A stretch of DNA of 64,000 nt from Faecalicatena faecalis (GCF_012524165.2 NZ_JABACJ020000007.1:62001-126000), one strand, 5' to 3'. Counted from the stretch's first letter, positions 53,397-62,786 are shown. The notes: generated from the sequence alone by a model not told the origin. Program-made: numbers and translations.

Positions 53397-54890
53397 TTAC
53401 ACCTCAACTCCGAGAATTGTCTTCACGGTCTCTTTCATCTTGTCAACCTCGCACTCTTTTGTGTGAAGGATGTCTGCATTGCGGATTTCTTCGATTGCCT
53501 TCGGAATCTCGACTCCTGATACCTTTTCCAATTCATCGATCAGTGCAAATTCATCCATCGCATCGTAGGAAGCATCGATAGACGTCATAACGCTTCGTGC
53601 AAATTTGTATGGGCTTGCCGTAGAAGCAACCAGTGCCTTTAATGTATCTTTGCTGTTTGTCTGGTATGCTTTGCAGACATGGGCCGCAACGGCTGTGTGC
53701 GTATCCATGACATAACCTGTAGAACGGTACGTATCACGAATCGTCTCTCTCGTCTCTTCCTCTGTCGCATAACCGCCTACAAAATCAGCCAGTTTTTCTT
53801 TCATCTCTGCTGTAATCTCATAGACACCCTCTGTGTTCAATTTTTTCATTAATTCTGCATTCTTCTGTGCATCCTGTCCTGCAATCGTATAAATCAGACG
53901 TTCCAGATTACTGGAAATCAGGATATCCATTGATGGGGAGGATGTCAGCACGAACTCACGGTTCTTATCATACTTTCCAGTCTGGAAGAAATCATAAAGT
54001 ACTTTATTTTCATTAGAAGCACAGATCAACTTTGCAATCGGTACTCCCATCTGCTTTGCATAATATGCAGCCAGAATGTTCCCAAAGTTACCTGTCGGAA
54101 CTGTAACTTTAATCTTCTCTCCGTTTACAATCTCCTCATTCTCAAGCAGCTTTGCATATGCATACACATAGTATACGACCTGTGGAACCAAACGCCCAAT
54201 ATTAATAGAGTTGGCAGATGAGAACTGATATCCAGACTGACTCAACTCCTGTTCCAGCTCTTTATCTTCAAAAAGAGCCTTGACACCACTCTGTGCATTA
54301 TCAAAATTGCCATGGATAGCAACTACAGAAGTATTCTTCCCTTTCTGTGTCACCATCTGCAGTTCCTGGACCTTGCTCACACCGTCTTTTGGATAAAATA
54401 CAATGATCTTTGTACCCGGAACATCTGCAAAACCTGCAAGGGCCGCTTTTCCAGTGTCACCTGATGTCGCTGTCAGGATCACGATTTCTTTTGTCACATG
54501 ATTCTTCTTTGCTGATGTAGTGAGCAGATGCGGAAGGATGGACAGTGCCATATCCTTGAATGCGATTGTCGCACCGTGGAATAACTCCAAGTGGTATGTA
54601 TTCCCTACCTTCACAAGAGGTGCGATTACCTCTGTATCAAACTTTTCATCATAAGCGCTGTTGATGCAGTGTTTTAATTCCTCTTCTGTAAAATCGGTGA
54701 AAAACTGCTTCATGACTGCATATGCAGTCTCCTGATAACTCATATCTTTCAGGTCGTCCATTGTTACATCCAGCTTTGGAATCTCTACCGGGACAAACAA
54801 GCCGCCGTCTTCTGCAAGACCTTTTAAGATTGCTTCGGAGGCTGTGACTGTTTTCTCTGCATTCCTTGTACTTTTGTATAATAGATTCAT
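53397..54890 (-). CDS. thrC: Threonine synthase ThrC
   Basis: PLP enzyme forming threonine from O-phosphohomoserine. 497 residues, the long (ThrC1) type. Marks: LYKSTRN start, EDGGLFVPVEIP, LFHGATIAFKDMALSILPHLL with the PLP Lys near residue 112, LTATSGDTGKAALAGFADVPG with the phosphate-binding loop near residue 145, PTGNFGNILAAYYAK and ICASNENKVLYDFF. Ribosome site AGAGGG upstream. asd, encoding an earlier step of the same pathway, lies at 62787-63872. Confidence 0.96.
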   Translation of the reverse strand: MNLLYKSTRNAEKTVTASEAILKGLAEDGGLFVPVEIPKLDVTMDDLKDMSYQETAYAVMKQFFTDFTEEELKHCINSAYDEKFDTEVIAPLVKVGNTYHLELFHGATIAFKDMALSILPHLLTTSAKKNHVTKEIVILTATSGDTGKAALAGFADVPGTKIIVFYPKDGVSKVQELQMVTQKGKNTSVVAIHGNFDNAQSGVKALFEDKELEQELSQSGYQFSSANSINIGRLVPQVVYYVYAYAKLLENEEIVNGEKIKVTVPTGNFGNILAAYYAKQMGVPIAKLICASNENKVLYDFFQTGKYDKNREFVLTSSPSMDILISSNLERLIYTIAGQDAQKNAELMKKLNTEGVYEITAEMKEKLADFVGGYATEEETRETIRDTYRSTGYVMDTHTAVAAHVCKAYQTNSKDTLKALVASTASPYKFARSVMTSIDASYDAMDEFALIDELEKVSGVEIPKAIEEIRNADILHTKECEVDKMKETVKTILGVEV

Positions 54891-55017
54891 TCTTTTACCC
54901 TCTTTTTTCTTTCTTCACTGTGTTACTGCACTGAATTATAACATATGTCCCTCCCAGATTCAAGAGTAGGAATATTGGAATGAAGTTCGTGTCTATGAAG
55001 AAGGGGGCGCGACCAAG

Positions 55018-55293
55018 AAACCATATACAGGCAGGGCGCATAGAGCAGGTGGTATTTCTGAAAACTTCCCGTTTGTTAAGATACACTAAATGAAACAGGA
55101 CTGAATTTTACGGCACTAAAGAGATTCACTGCGTTTGCCTGATGCAAACGCAGTTCAACTCTTTATGATATTTGATTTTGAAGCATCAAATATCATCCAT
55201 AAAATCCAGTCCTGTTTCATTAAGTGTATCTACAACGCTCTCTATGTCCCCAAAAATACCACCTGCTCTATGCGCCCTGCCTGTATATGATTT
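55018..55293. repeat. Large nested inverted-repeat element B, between nhaC-type gene and thrC
   Basis: Arms of ~97 bases (55018-55113 and 55195-55293): CATATACAGGCAGGGCGCAT and AGAGCAGGTGGTATTT at the base, TACACTAAATGAAACAGGAC towards the apex, interrupted by an unpaired ~20-base centre. The apex carries ACTGCGTTTGC-CTGAT-GCAAACGCAGT within AAGAG/CTCTT and TGATATTTGAT/ATCAAATATCA, followed by CCATAAAATCC. On the opposite strand this apex aligns with that of element A while its second stem differs in sequence but is still fully paired. No coding frame of note. Confidence 0.85.
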
Positions 55294-55387
55294 CCTGTTC
55301 GCTGGGTTCATCCGGACGAACGCTAACTCCGTTCCCTAGGGATTCCTGACCAGGACGGATGGATTCGATAGGTGGGACAAGTGGTGA

Positions 55388-56695
55388 TTATTTCGTGGTC
55401 TCGTGTCTGCGGAACAGGATGAAGAGGATTCCGCTTACGGCCATCAACATAGGGTAGAACAGGTAAGGCATGATGTGGAACGGGGTCAGGCCTGTCAGGC
55501 TGGCAGCGGAGAGGAGCTGGGCTCCATATGGAATCAGGCCCTGGCCCACGGAGGTGAAGATGTCCAGCAGGGACGCAGAACGCTTCGGGGTGATGTCGAA
55601 TTCTTCGCTGATTTCTTTGGCTATAGGGCCGGCCATAACGATTGCTACGGTGTTGTTAGCAGTACATAGGTCTACGAAGAGAGCTAACAGGGCAATGCCC
55701 AGTTCGCCGCCTTTTTTTCCCTTGATACGGCTTTTGATCTGGTACAGAATGAACTGGATACCTCCGTATTCTTTGACCAGAGATACAATGCATGCCACAA
55801 CAATAGAGATTACCGTAATGTCATACATGGAAGTCACGCCTTCGCCTACCACGGAAAATATCTGGGACAGTGCTATGCTGCCGGTAGCCACTCCTACTAT
55901 CAGGGATACAACAATTCCGCCGATCAGGACCAGGAACACATTGATTCCGATCAATGCACCTACCAGGACCATGATATAGGGAAGCACTTTCCAAAGGTTG
56001 TAATCCGAAGCGGCTGTTACCTGCACCGCCGCATTGCGTGTGATCAAAAAGAAGACCACAATCGTAATGATCGCTGCTGGGAGCACGATCAGAAAGTTCG
56101 CCTTGAACTTGTCCTTCATCTCGCAGCCTTGTGTCTTAACTGCAGCAATCGTTGTATCAGATATCATGGACAGATTATCTCCGAACATGGCACCACATAC
56201 GACTGCCCCAATGCAGATTGCAAGAGAAAAACCAGTCTGTTCAGAAATCCCGACTGCAATCGGTGCGAGAGCCGCGATTGTTCCCATGGAGGTTCCCATA
56301 GAAATGGAGATAAAGCAGCCAATAATAAATAATCCCACAATCGCGATCCGGGCCGGAAGAATGGATAGCCCAAAGTTAACGGTACTCTCCACCCCTCCTG
56401 CTGCGGTGACCGCTCCTGAAAATCCTCCTGCACACAGGAAGATCAGACTCATTGTGATGATGTTCTCATCTCCGGCCCCTCCTGCAATAATCTTTAGTTT
56501 TTGTGCAAAATTTAATTTCCTGTTCTGTAAAAATGCTACAAATAATGCAATTAAAAACCCTACGATTGCCGGCATTGCATAGAAATCCTTTGTCACAATA
56601 CCTGCTCCCAGAAAAATCACCAGAAACACACCAATCGGAAGCAGAGCGATGGCCCTGCCTTTTACGTTTTCTGTCGTTGTACTCTCTTGTCTCAT
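55388..56695 (-). CDS. NhaC-family Na+/H+ antiporter or carboxylate/amino-acid antiporter
   Basis: 435 residues with about eleven hydrophobic helices. NhaC-type marks: GCFISISMGTSMGTIAALAPIAVGIS near residue 130, VVCGAMFGDNLSMISDTTIAAVKTQGCEMKDKF near residue 165, ALFVDLCTANNTVAIVMAGPIAKEIS near residue 340 and SIGQGLIPYGAQLL-like end. The family includes Na+/H+, malate/lactate and related exchangers; substrate not determined. Last gene of the OCD/IlvD/TrmB cluster (17 bases after the regulator), so it probably moves a substrate or product of those enzymes. Confidence 0.88.
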   Translation of the reverse strand: MRQESTTTENVKGRAIALLPIGVFLVIFLGAGIVTKDFYAMPAIVGFLIALFVAFLQNRKLNFAQKLKIIAGGAGDENIITMSLIFLCAGGFSGAVTAAGGVESTVNFGLSILPARIAIVGLFIIGCFISISMGTSMGTIAALAPIAVGISEQTGFSLAICIGAVVCGAMFGDNLSMISDTTIAAVKTQGCEMKDKFKANFLIVLPAAIITIVVFFLITRNAAVQVTAASDYNLWKVLPYIMVLVGALIGINVFLVLIGGIVVSLIVGVATGSIALSQIFSVVGEGVTSMYDITVISIVVACIVSLVKEYGGIQFILYQIKSRIKGKKGGELGIALLALFVDLCTANNTVAIVMAGPIAKEISEEFDITPKRSASLLDIFTSVGQGLIPYGAQLLSAASLTGLTPFHIMPYLFYPMLMAVSGILFILFRRHETTK

Positions 56696-56712
56696 TCCAT
56701 ATCCTCTCTTTG

Positions 56713-57510
56713 TTAAAATATTTCCCGTACCTTATGGAAATCCTCGCCGAGCTCTTCCTGCATCTGTTCCTGGAACATTCCTGCGCTTTTATAAAAATAG
56801 ATATCGTGGCGGACGCACTCCGCCGCCATAGCGACCATGGGCTTTGACTTTGTCCAGATTACTTCGGACACCGCATCACTGATGATCTGTCCAAACACGA
56901 CCTCATGGTTATCAGAAACGAGGGTCAAAAATCTTCCTCCCATTTCCTTCCTTTTTTCTTCAAGCATTCCATGACGGCACACGTGTCTAAGTGCAATTTC
57001 ATCTTCGCCTTTTTCTCCAAAATAGACGATTCCTGTGCGGATTCCTTTTTCCTCCAGTTCCTGGATCTGCGGCAGCAGTCCGGGCAGGTCCTCCTCCCAG
57101 ATCTGCAGGAGCAGCTCTGATTCTGTCCTTTTTAAGATACTGCGGCATTTCGCAAATACATTCTCGTATTCCCTGATATGCCAGAACTCATCCATATCCG
57201 TCTGTGCCCTGTAATCCTTCAACTGTCCTTCCAGCTCCGTTAGAGTCACATCGGTCTCATGCTTCACTCTCTCCGCGATCTCTTCTACCGGTACAGCAGC
57301 ATAACGGTTGGTATTCTCCTGTTCAGAATACAATATAAATCCTTTCATGACAAGAGATTCCAGCACATTGTAAATTTTGGAACGGGGCACAGCCGAAAAT
57401 TTGCTCGCCTCATACCCCGTTGCACCGCCATTTTTCAAAAGAGTCAGATATACTTTTGCCTCCGCATCCGTAAGCCCTACCTTATTGAGTAAACCAATTT
57501 TATCTACCAA
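56713..57510 (-). CDS. TrmB-family transcriptional regulator
   Basis: 265 residues. N-terminal winged helix 1-75: LLNKVGLTDAEAKVYLTLLKNGGATGYEASKFSAVPRSKIYNVLESLVMKG, typical TrmB, followed by a coiled segment (EIAERVKHETDVTLTELEGQLKDY) and a C-terminal TrmB-type sensor domain. Starts with TTG inside the last codons of the upstream dehydratase gene (7-base overlap). Likely local regulator of the OCD/dehydratase/antiporter cluster; its effector is unknown, as this family is not limited to sugars. Confidence 0.85.
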   Translation of the reverse strand: MVDKIGLLNKVGLTDAEAKVYLTLLKNGGATGYEASKFSAVPRSKIYNVLESLVMKGFILYSEQENTNRYAAVPVEEIAERVKHETDVTLTELEGQLKDYRAQTDMDEFWHIREYENVFAKCRSILKRTESELLLQIWEEDLPGLLPQIQELEEKGIRTGIVYFGEKGEDEIALRHVCRHGMLEEKRKEMGGRFLTLVSDNHEVVFGQIISDAVSEVIWTKSKPMVAMAAECVRHDIYFYKSAGMFQEQMQEELGEDFHKVREIF

Positions 57511-59147
57511 GGCTGCATCGCACCGCCTTCTTCCGCCGGTCTGCAGTTACGTGCAAACAGATTCAGACAGCCCTTTTGTTCTTTTAACGGCGGACATACC
57601 CAGGCAGCCTTTCTCTTTTTCAGTTCCTCTTCTGATACTTCTAAAGTCACTTTGCCTCCTGGAATATCAATGACGATTTCATCGCCTTCCTCGACAAGTG
57701 CAATTGTTCCTCCGTCATATGCCTCTGGTGAAACATGTCCGATAATCGCACCATAATTGAAGCCTGAAAATCTAGCATCTGATACCAGACCCACACTTGT
57801 ATGAAGTCCATGTCCGATCAGAGCATCGATGCTCAGCATCAGCTCTTTCATTCCCGGAGCCCCTTTACAGCCTTCATAACGGATGACGATCACATCTCCT
57901 GGAACAATCTCTCCTGCCTCGATTGCTTCAAATGCACTTCTGTCACCATCGAAGACCTTAGCTTTTCCCCTGATATATTTTACAGGATCTGGAACTGCGG
58001 TCGGACGCACGATTGCACCATTCGGAGAAAGGTTTCCTCGTAAAATCTTAAGTCCAGGCTCTTTGAACAACGGTTTTTCCAGGGAATGAATCACTTCGTT
58101 CGGCTGTGCAGTCACGCCTGACAGATATTCTCCCCATGTGCCGCCGTTCATCATCGGAGCATCCGTGAACAGATGCGGCTCCAACATCTTCATTACGTTC
58201 GGCACGCCGCCTGCATAATGGAAATCCACGACCGTGTATGGACCGCTCGGAATGACCGCGTTAATGCAAGGAATCTTTTCCGCATACTTTTCGAAATCAG
58301 CCAGTGTAATATCGATTCCCAGCTCATAGGCCATAGTCAGGATATGCAGTACTGCATTGGTGGAACCTGCCACTGCCATATCGAACATAATAGAGTTCAA
58401 AAGAACTTCCTTTGTGATCAGATCTGATGGTCTTCGTCCTGATTTGACCAGCTTTACTGCAAATTTTCCAGCTTCTCTTGCCTGGCGCAGCTTCCGGTTA
58501 TCTGACGCCGGAATCGTTGCTGTGCCCGGCATGACAAGATTCATCACTTCACCGAGCATCTGCATGGTATTGGCTGTTCCCATAGAAGGACATGCGCCAA
58601 AGGATGGGCAGACTGCCTCCTCGAGCTCCATCAGCTCCTCTTCTGTGGAACCGGAAAATCTGGCAACATCCAAATCAGCCTCCACAACTGCCTTTCCGCA
58701 GTGATGTCCTGGCTGCATAGAGCCCCCGGTCACGACCATAGACGGAATATTCATTCTGGCTGCTGCAAGATAGCAGCCTGCAATAATGTTGTCACAGGAT
58801 GCGACCATCACAAGTCCATCAAAGTTATGTACTCTGGAAACAAACTCCACTGACATTGCCACGATATCCCGACCGACCTGCTCGTATTTTAACTCTTCCG
58901 CTCCATTTGCGATGTTCCCGCAGGTTGCCGGAATCCCAAACTCTACAGGCACACCGCCTGCTGCCCAGATTCCCTGTTTTACGGCCTCTGCGATCTGTCT
59001 TAAATGTGCACTTCCCGGTGAACCCTCCATATAGGAATTCGGCACCCCAATGTGCGGTTTTTTACGGATATCAGCATCTGAATAACCCGCTGCTTTCATC
59101 ATGACACGGCGATGTGCCGCCTCTGCCCCGTTCCAATATGATTCCAT
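57504..59147 (-). CDS. IlvD/Edd-family dehydratase (substrate not assigned)
   Basis: About 547 residues from the ATG at 59147 with AGGAGG upstream. IlvD/Edd marks: KPHIGVPNSYMEGSPGSAHLRQIAEAVKQGIW near the N-terminus, MVASCDNIIAG (cluster Cys; the family usually has CDKxxPG), CPSFGACPSMGTANTMQMLGEVMNL with the other cluster Cys, LLNSIMFDMAVAGSTNAVLHILTMAYE, VRYEGCKGAPGMKEL and DARFSGFNYGAIIGHVSPEA. It contains a dehydratase Fe-S cluster by homology. The D-N-I-I-A variant and the neighbours (OCD protein, TrmB, antiporter) argue against ordinary branched-chain IlvD; a sugar acid or 2,3-dihydroxy acid is possible. Confidence 0.85.
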   Translation of the reverse strand: MESYWNGAEAAHRRVMMKAAGYSDADIRKKPHIGVPNSYMEGSPGSAHLRQIAEAVKQGIWAAGGVPVEFGIPATCGNIANGAEELKYEQVGRDIVAMSVEFVSRVHNFDGLVMVASCDNIIAGCYLAAARMNIPSMVVTGGSMQPGHHCGKAVVEADLDVARFSGSTEEELMELEEAVCPSFGACPSMGTANTMQMLGEVMNLVMPGTATIPASDNRKLRQAREAGKFAVKLVKSGRRPSDLITKEVLLNSIMFDMAVAGSTNAVLHILTMAYELGIDITLADFEKYAEKIPCINAVIPSGPYTVVDFHYAGGVPNVMKMLEPHLFTDAPMMNGGTWGEYLSGVTAQPNEVIHSLEKPLFKEPGLKILRGNLSPNGAIVRPTAVPDPVKYIRGKAKVFDGDRSAFEAIEAGEIVPGDVIVIRYEGCKGAPGMKELMLSIDALIGHGLHTSVGLVSDARFSGFNYGAIIGHVSPEAYDGGTIALVEEGDEIVIDIPGGKVTLEVSEEELKKRKAAWVCPPLKEQKGCLNLFARNCRPAEEGGAMQPW

Positions 59148-59202
59148 TTTCCATTTCCTCCTAAATATAATTCTTTCTTTTATGAAATCTTTCCAATGAC
59201 TT

Positions 59203-60189
59203 TTATTCCCAGATAGTTCCCACACCAGCCTGCATTGCCTTGTCATAAATGCGTTTCGCTGCCATCAGATCCTGAGTTCCGATTCCAACTGTTTTGAAAA
59301 CGATAATTTCCTCATCATTTTCCCTGCTCGTTACTTTTCCAAGAAGTACGTCACCTAAATCTCCGGTAAAATCGTCCTTTGTAATGATTCCCTGATCCAG
59401 TGGAATCAGGATATCTCCTGCCTCTGAAAGAACCGCATCCTCAGAATCAAAATATATCTTAGAAGCACGTTTTAAGATTTCCGGGTCCATCTCCTGCATA
59501 TGAGGCTGATAGCATCCAACGCAGCTCACTGTTGCCCCTGCTTTCACCTTAGTCCCGTCAAATACCGGGCGTGTGGATGGTGTCACGCAGACCAGGATAT
59601 CCGCATCTTCTACGGCATCATCTGAACTCTCCGCTGCCAGGATCTGTGTTCCATAAGCTTTCAATTCTTCACTCATCTGCTCCACAAATGCATTCAAACG
59701 CTGTGCATTCAAGTCAAATACCTTCACCGTCTCCAGATTGCGCACAGCTACCATGGCCTCCAGTTGTGTAGCTGCCTGTCCTCCTGTTCCGATCAAAGCG
59801 CCCTTTTTGCAGTCCTTCTTTGCCAGGACATCCAGAGCCGCTCCCGTTGCTGCACCTGTCCGAAGCTGTGTCACATAGGTCCCGTCCAGAACAGACACGA
59901 CCAGTCCGTTAGAAGCATCGATCAAAAGCACCTGTGCCGGAGTCGTAGGAAGCCCCTGCTCGATATTCTTAGGAAATACATTCACGACCTTTAAGCAGGC
60001 TGTATCCAGCTCATCCACAAAAGAAGGCATGAACAGAAGAGAGCCTTCATGCCGCGGTACCTGGATATTCGTCCGCAGAGGCACCTCACTCTTCCCTTCT
60101 GAAAATAACTGAAAAGCTTCCTTGTCCGCTTCCACAGCTTCTCTCATAGAAAAAACCTTTTTAATGTCCGATTTCGATAATAACAGCAT
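59203..60189 (-). CDS. Ornithine cyclodeaminase / mu-crystallin family protein
   Basis: 328 residues from the ATG at 60189, preceded by AGGAGG. Marks: LLSKSDIKKVFSMREAVEADKEAFQLFSEG, PLRTNIQVPRHEGSLLFMPSFVDELDTACLKVVNVFP, LLIDASNGLVVSVLDGTYVTQLRTGAATGAAL (family hallmark), NAD-binding LIGTGGQAATQLEAM near residue 125 and DADILVCVTPSTRPVF. This family includes ornithine cyclodeaminase, alanine and lysine-type dehydrogenases and ketimine reductases; the exact reaction cannot be read from sequence. First gene of the cluster with the IlvD/Edd dehydratase 55 bases downstream. Confidence 0.88.
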   Translation of the reverse strand: MLLLSKSDIKKVFSMREAVEADKEAFQLFSEGKSEVPLRTNIQVPRHEGSLLFMPSFVDELDTACLKVVNVFPKNIEQGLPTTPAQVLLIDASNGLVVSVLDGTYVTQLRTGAATGAALDVLAKKDCKKGALIGTGGQAATQLEAMVAVRNLETVKVFDLNAQRLNAFVEQMSEELKAYGTQILAAESSDDAVEDADILVCVTPSTRPVFDGTKVKAGATVSCVGCYQPHMQEMDPEILKRASKIYFDSEDAVLSEAGDILIPLDQGIITKDDFTGDLGDVLLGKVTSRENDEEIIVFKTVGIGTQDLMAAKRIYDKAMQAGVGTIWE

Positions 60190-60350
60190 AACAATTCCTC
60201 CTAATTTTTTATACATAGAATCAGTTTTTCATGCTAGTATACCCCAAAGGTAACTATTATGTTTTTATTATATCAATAAGTAAAAAAATGTCAATCCCTT
60301 ACTTTCCTACCTAATTCACTTTCCTATCCAATCAGATTTTCTACACGGCC

Positions 60351-60603
60351 CGGGATTAGGTTTTGGATTCCGGCAGATGGGGCATGTAGCTTATGAACAA
60401 TCTAAAAATACGTCTTAGAATCAAGAAAAGAGAAAATGAGAAAAAGAGAGACCAGGATTCGCCGTACCACGGCACAATTCTGTTCTCTCTTTTTCTCATT
60501 TTTCTTCTGCTATCTCTTCACTTCTACTATCTCTTCATGCACAGCACATCTTGAGGAAAGCCGTATGCCTCATCTGCCGGAACACAACGTCTCAATCCCC
60601 AGA
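60351..60603. repeat. Large nested inverted-repeat element C, between leuD and the OCD gene
   Basis: Outer arms near 60351-60395 and 60545-60603 (TTCCGGCAGATGGGGCATG against TATGCCTCATCTGCCGGAA, plus GGGATT/AATCCC), and a perfect-like inner stem AGAAAATGAGAAAAAGAGAG / CTCTCTTTTTCTCATTTTTCT capped by GCCGT-ACC-ACGGC. Mismatches are mostly G-T on the plus strand. Sequence unrelated to A and B but of similar size and setting. Confidence 0.75.
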
Positions 60604-60624
60604 CCATGCCCCTAACAGCTCGAA

Positions 60625-61116
60625 TCAGGCCTTCTTACTATTCGTATAGTTCACCAGTCCGCCCGCTGCAATCAATTTCTGCATGAATTCCGGGAATGCC
60701 TGTCCCTGGAACTCTGTTCCTTTTGTGCGGTTATAGATCTTTCCACTGTCAAAATCTACTTCCACTTCATCGCCTGCCTCAATTCCCTTCGCAGCCTCCG
60801 GGCACTCGATGATCGGCAGCCCGATATTGATGGCATTGCGGTAGAAAATTCTTGCAAAGGTCTCTGCGATGACACAACTGACTCCTGCTGTCTTTAAGCA
60901 AAGCGGCGCATGTTCTCTGGAAGAACCACAGCCAAAGTTTTTATTTGCCACGATGAGATCTCCTGGCTGTACTTTATTCACAAATTCAGGATCGATGTCT
61001 GCCATCGCATGACTTGCCAGCTCCTGTGCGTCAAATGAATTCAAATATCTTGCCGGAATGATAACATCTGTATCTACGTTGTCTCCATATTTAAAAACGT
61101 GTCCTAAAGCTTTCAT
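60625..61116 (-). CDS. leuD: 3-isopropylmalate dehydratase small subunit LeuD
   Basis: 163 residues, the short form paired with ~430-residue LeuC. Marks: [42 protein letters not shown] with the substrate-binding loop near residue 60, [18 protein letters not shown]. Overlaps the leuC stop (TAATG). Acts with LeuC in the leucine pathway (2- to 3-isopropylmalate); related family members act on homocitrate or citramalate, and no leuA or leuB is visible here. Confidence 0.92.
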   Translation of the reverse strand: MKALGHVFKYGDNVDTDVIIPARYLNSFDAQELASHAMADIDPEFVNKVQPGDLIVANKNFGCGSSREHAPLCLKTAGVSCVIAETFARIFYRNAINIGLPIIECPEAAKGIEAGDEVEVDFDSGKIYNRTKGTEFQGQAFPEFMQKLIAAGGLVNYTNSKKA

Positions 61117-62390
61117 TATCTGTCACCTACTTTCTCTGGATTCGCGATGCATCCCGCAATCGCACTCGCTGCCGCCACTTCCGGGGAAGCCAGATAAATC
61201 AAGGAATCCACATGTCCCATGCGTCCTACAAAGTTACGATTGGTCGTAGAGACACACTTTTCTCCTGCTGCCATAACGCCCATATGGCCTCCCATACAAG
61301 GTCCGCAGCTCGGTGTATTGACTGCACAGCCTGCATCCACAAAAATGTCCAGAAGCCCTTCCTTCATACATTGCTTGTATATCTTCTGTGTGGCCGGAAT
61401 CACCATGACACGTACATCCGGGTGAACCTCACGTCCTTTCAGGATTGCAGCAGCCTTACGCATATCTTCCATTCTGCCGTTCGTACAGGACCCGATTACG
61501 ACCTGGTCGATCTTGATCGGCTCCATCGCCTCGATCTCATCAATGGTCTTCGCATTGCCCGGAAGATGCGGGAATGCAACCGTCGGACGAACCTGTGACA
61601 GATCAATCTCAATCACATCATCATAAACTGCATCTTCATCTGCTTCGTAAACGGTATATTCCTTCACTGTGTGCTCATCCAGATAAGCCTTCGTCTGCTC
61701 ATCCACCGGGAAGATTCCATTCTTTGCACCAGCTTCAATTGCCATATTAGCGATTGTGAAACGGTCGTCCATGGACAGATTCTGGATGCCATCCCCTGTG
61801 AATTCCATGGATTTGTAAAGTGCTCCATCCACACCGATCTTACCTATGATATGAATGATTACATCCTTGCCGCTCACAAATGGGCCCGGCTTTCCGGTCA
61901 GTACAAACTTTATAGCACTCGGCACCTTGAACCACAGTTCCCCTGTTGCCATACCCGTTGCAATATCCGTTGTACCTACACCTGTAGAAAATGCGCCCAG
62001 TGCTCCATATGTACAAGTGTGGGAATCCGCACCGATGATGCACTCTCCAGCAGCCACTACTCCCGCTTCAGGAAGGATTGCATGCTCCACACCAGATTTG
62101 CCCTGCTCAAAATACCACTTCAGCCCCTGTTCCTTCGCGAACTCGCGAATCGACTTAGAGTTCTCTGCAGACTTGATATCCTTATTCGGTGTAAAATGAT
62201 CAGGAACCAGTACCACTTTATCTTTATCATAGACCACATCTGCCATCTGCTTAAAAATCGGCAGAGCCATCGGTCCGGTAATGTCATTCGCCATTACCAC
62301 ATCTAATTTCGCCTCTATCAACTGACCAGCCTCAACAGAATCAAGCCCTGCATGAGCCGCCAGAATCTTCTGCGTCATTGTCATTCCCAT
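61116..62390 (-). CDS. leuC: 3-isopropylmalate dehydratase large subunit LeuC
   Basis: About 424 residues from the ATG at 62390, with GAGGAGG 8 bases upstream. Aconitase-like: [58 protein letters not shown] and [20 protein letters not shown], which together hold the three Cys ligands of the 4Fe-4S cluster, and [12 protein letters not shown]. This short archaeal-style form partners the 163-residue LeuD. The gap upstream holds element D (62510-62690). Confidence 0.93.
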   Translation of the reverse strand: MGMTMTQKILAAHAGLDSVEAGQLIEAKLDVVMANDITGPMALPIFKQMADVVYDKDKVVLVPDHFTPNKDIKSAENSKSIREFAKEQGLKWYFEQGKSGVEHAILPEAGVVAAGECIIGADSHTCTYGALGAFSTGVGTTDIATGMATGELWFKVPSAIKFVLTGKPGPFVSGKDVIIHIIGKIGVDGALYKSMEFTGDGIQNLSMDDRFTIANMAIEAGAKNGIFPVDEQTKAYLDEHTVKEYTVYEADEDAVYDDVIEIDLSQVRPTVAFPHLPGNAKTIDEIEAMEPIKIDQVVIGSCTNGRMEDMRKAAAILKGREVHPDVRVMVIPATQKIYKQCMKEGLLDIFVDAGCAVNTPSCGPCMGGHMGVMAAGEKCVSTTNRNFVGRMGHVDSLIYLASPEVAAASAIAGCIANPEKVGDR

Positions 62391-62509
62391 AACGACAACC
62401 TCCTCTTTCATATAAATTCTGTTTTACATTTTATCATATTAAAGTACGAAAAGAAAGGAGAGATATTATCCTTTTTCTCCTATTCTTTCATATTACATTA
62501 ACCCGTAGA

Positions 62510-62690
62510 GACCATGTTAGAAGGCGTTACAGAAAAAATCAGAAAAAGGGAGGTCGGAATTTGGCGTTCAACGCCTAATTTCGTGCCATACTTGCGGAGA
62601 AATCATCCAGATTTCTCCGCATATATGGCAGTGCCTCCCTTTTTCTGATTTTATCTATTATGCCTTCTTCATGGACGGCAAGGGTTTTGC
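62510..62690. repeat. Large nested inverted-repeat element D, between asd and leuC
   Basis: Perfect 19-bp stem AAAATCAGAAAAAGGGAGG/CCTCCCTTTTTCTGATTTT, extended outward by an imperfect CCATG...AGAAGGC pairing (62510-62531 with 62658-62690). Apex: hairpin 1 AATTTGGCGT/ACGCCTAATT and hairpin 2 GCCAT-ACT-TGCGGAGAAAT-CATCC-AGATTTCTCCGCA-TAT-ATGGC, which has an internal loop and an ATC-containing end loop, the same layout as the apex of elements A and B. No coding frame. Confidence 0.8.
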
Positions 62691-62786
62691 AACGACAGGC
62701 ATGCAGACAGCAGGTAATGTGTTCCACATCTTTCCTGGCGTCCCCTCATCCGTTCCGACACTAAAGCTCGTCACTAACATCCGATT

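Noticed and set aside
54895..55086. 63-codon minus-strand frame upstream of thrC
   Set aside because: Covers the thrC leader and one arm of element B; no ribosome site and no conserved motif.
61671..62306. 211-codon plus-strand open frame
   Set aside because: Antisense to leuC; Cys/His-rich reading is an artefact of the reversed Fe-S protein.
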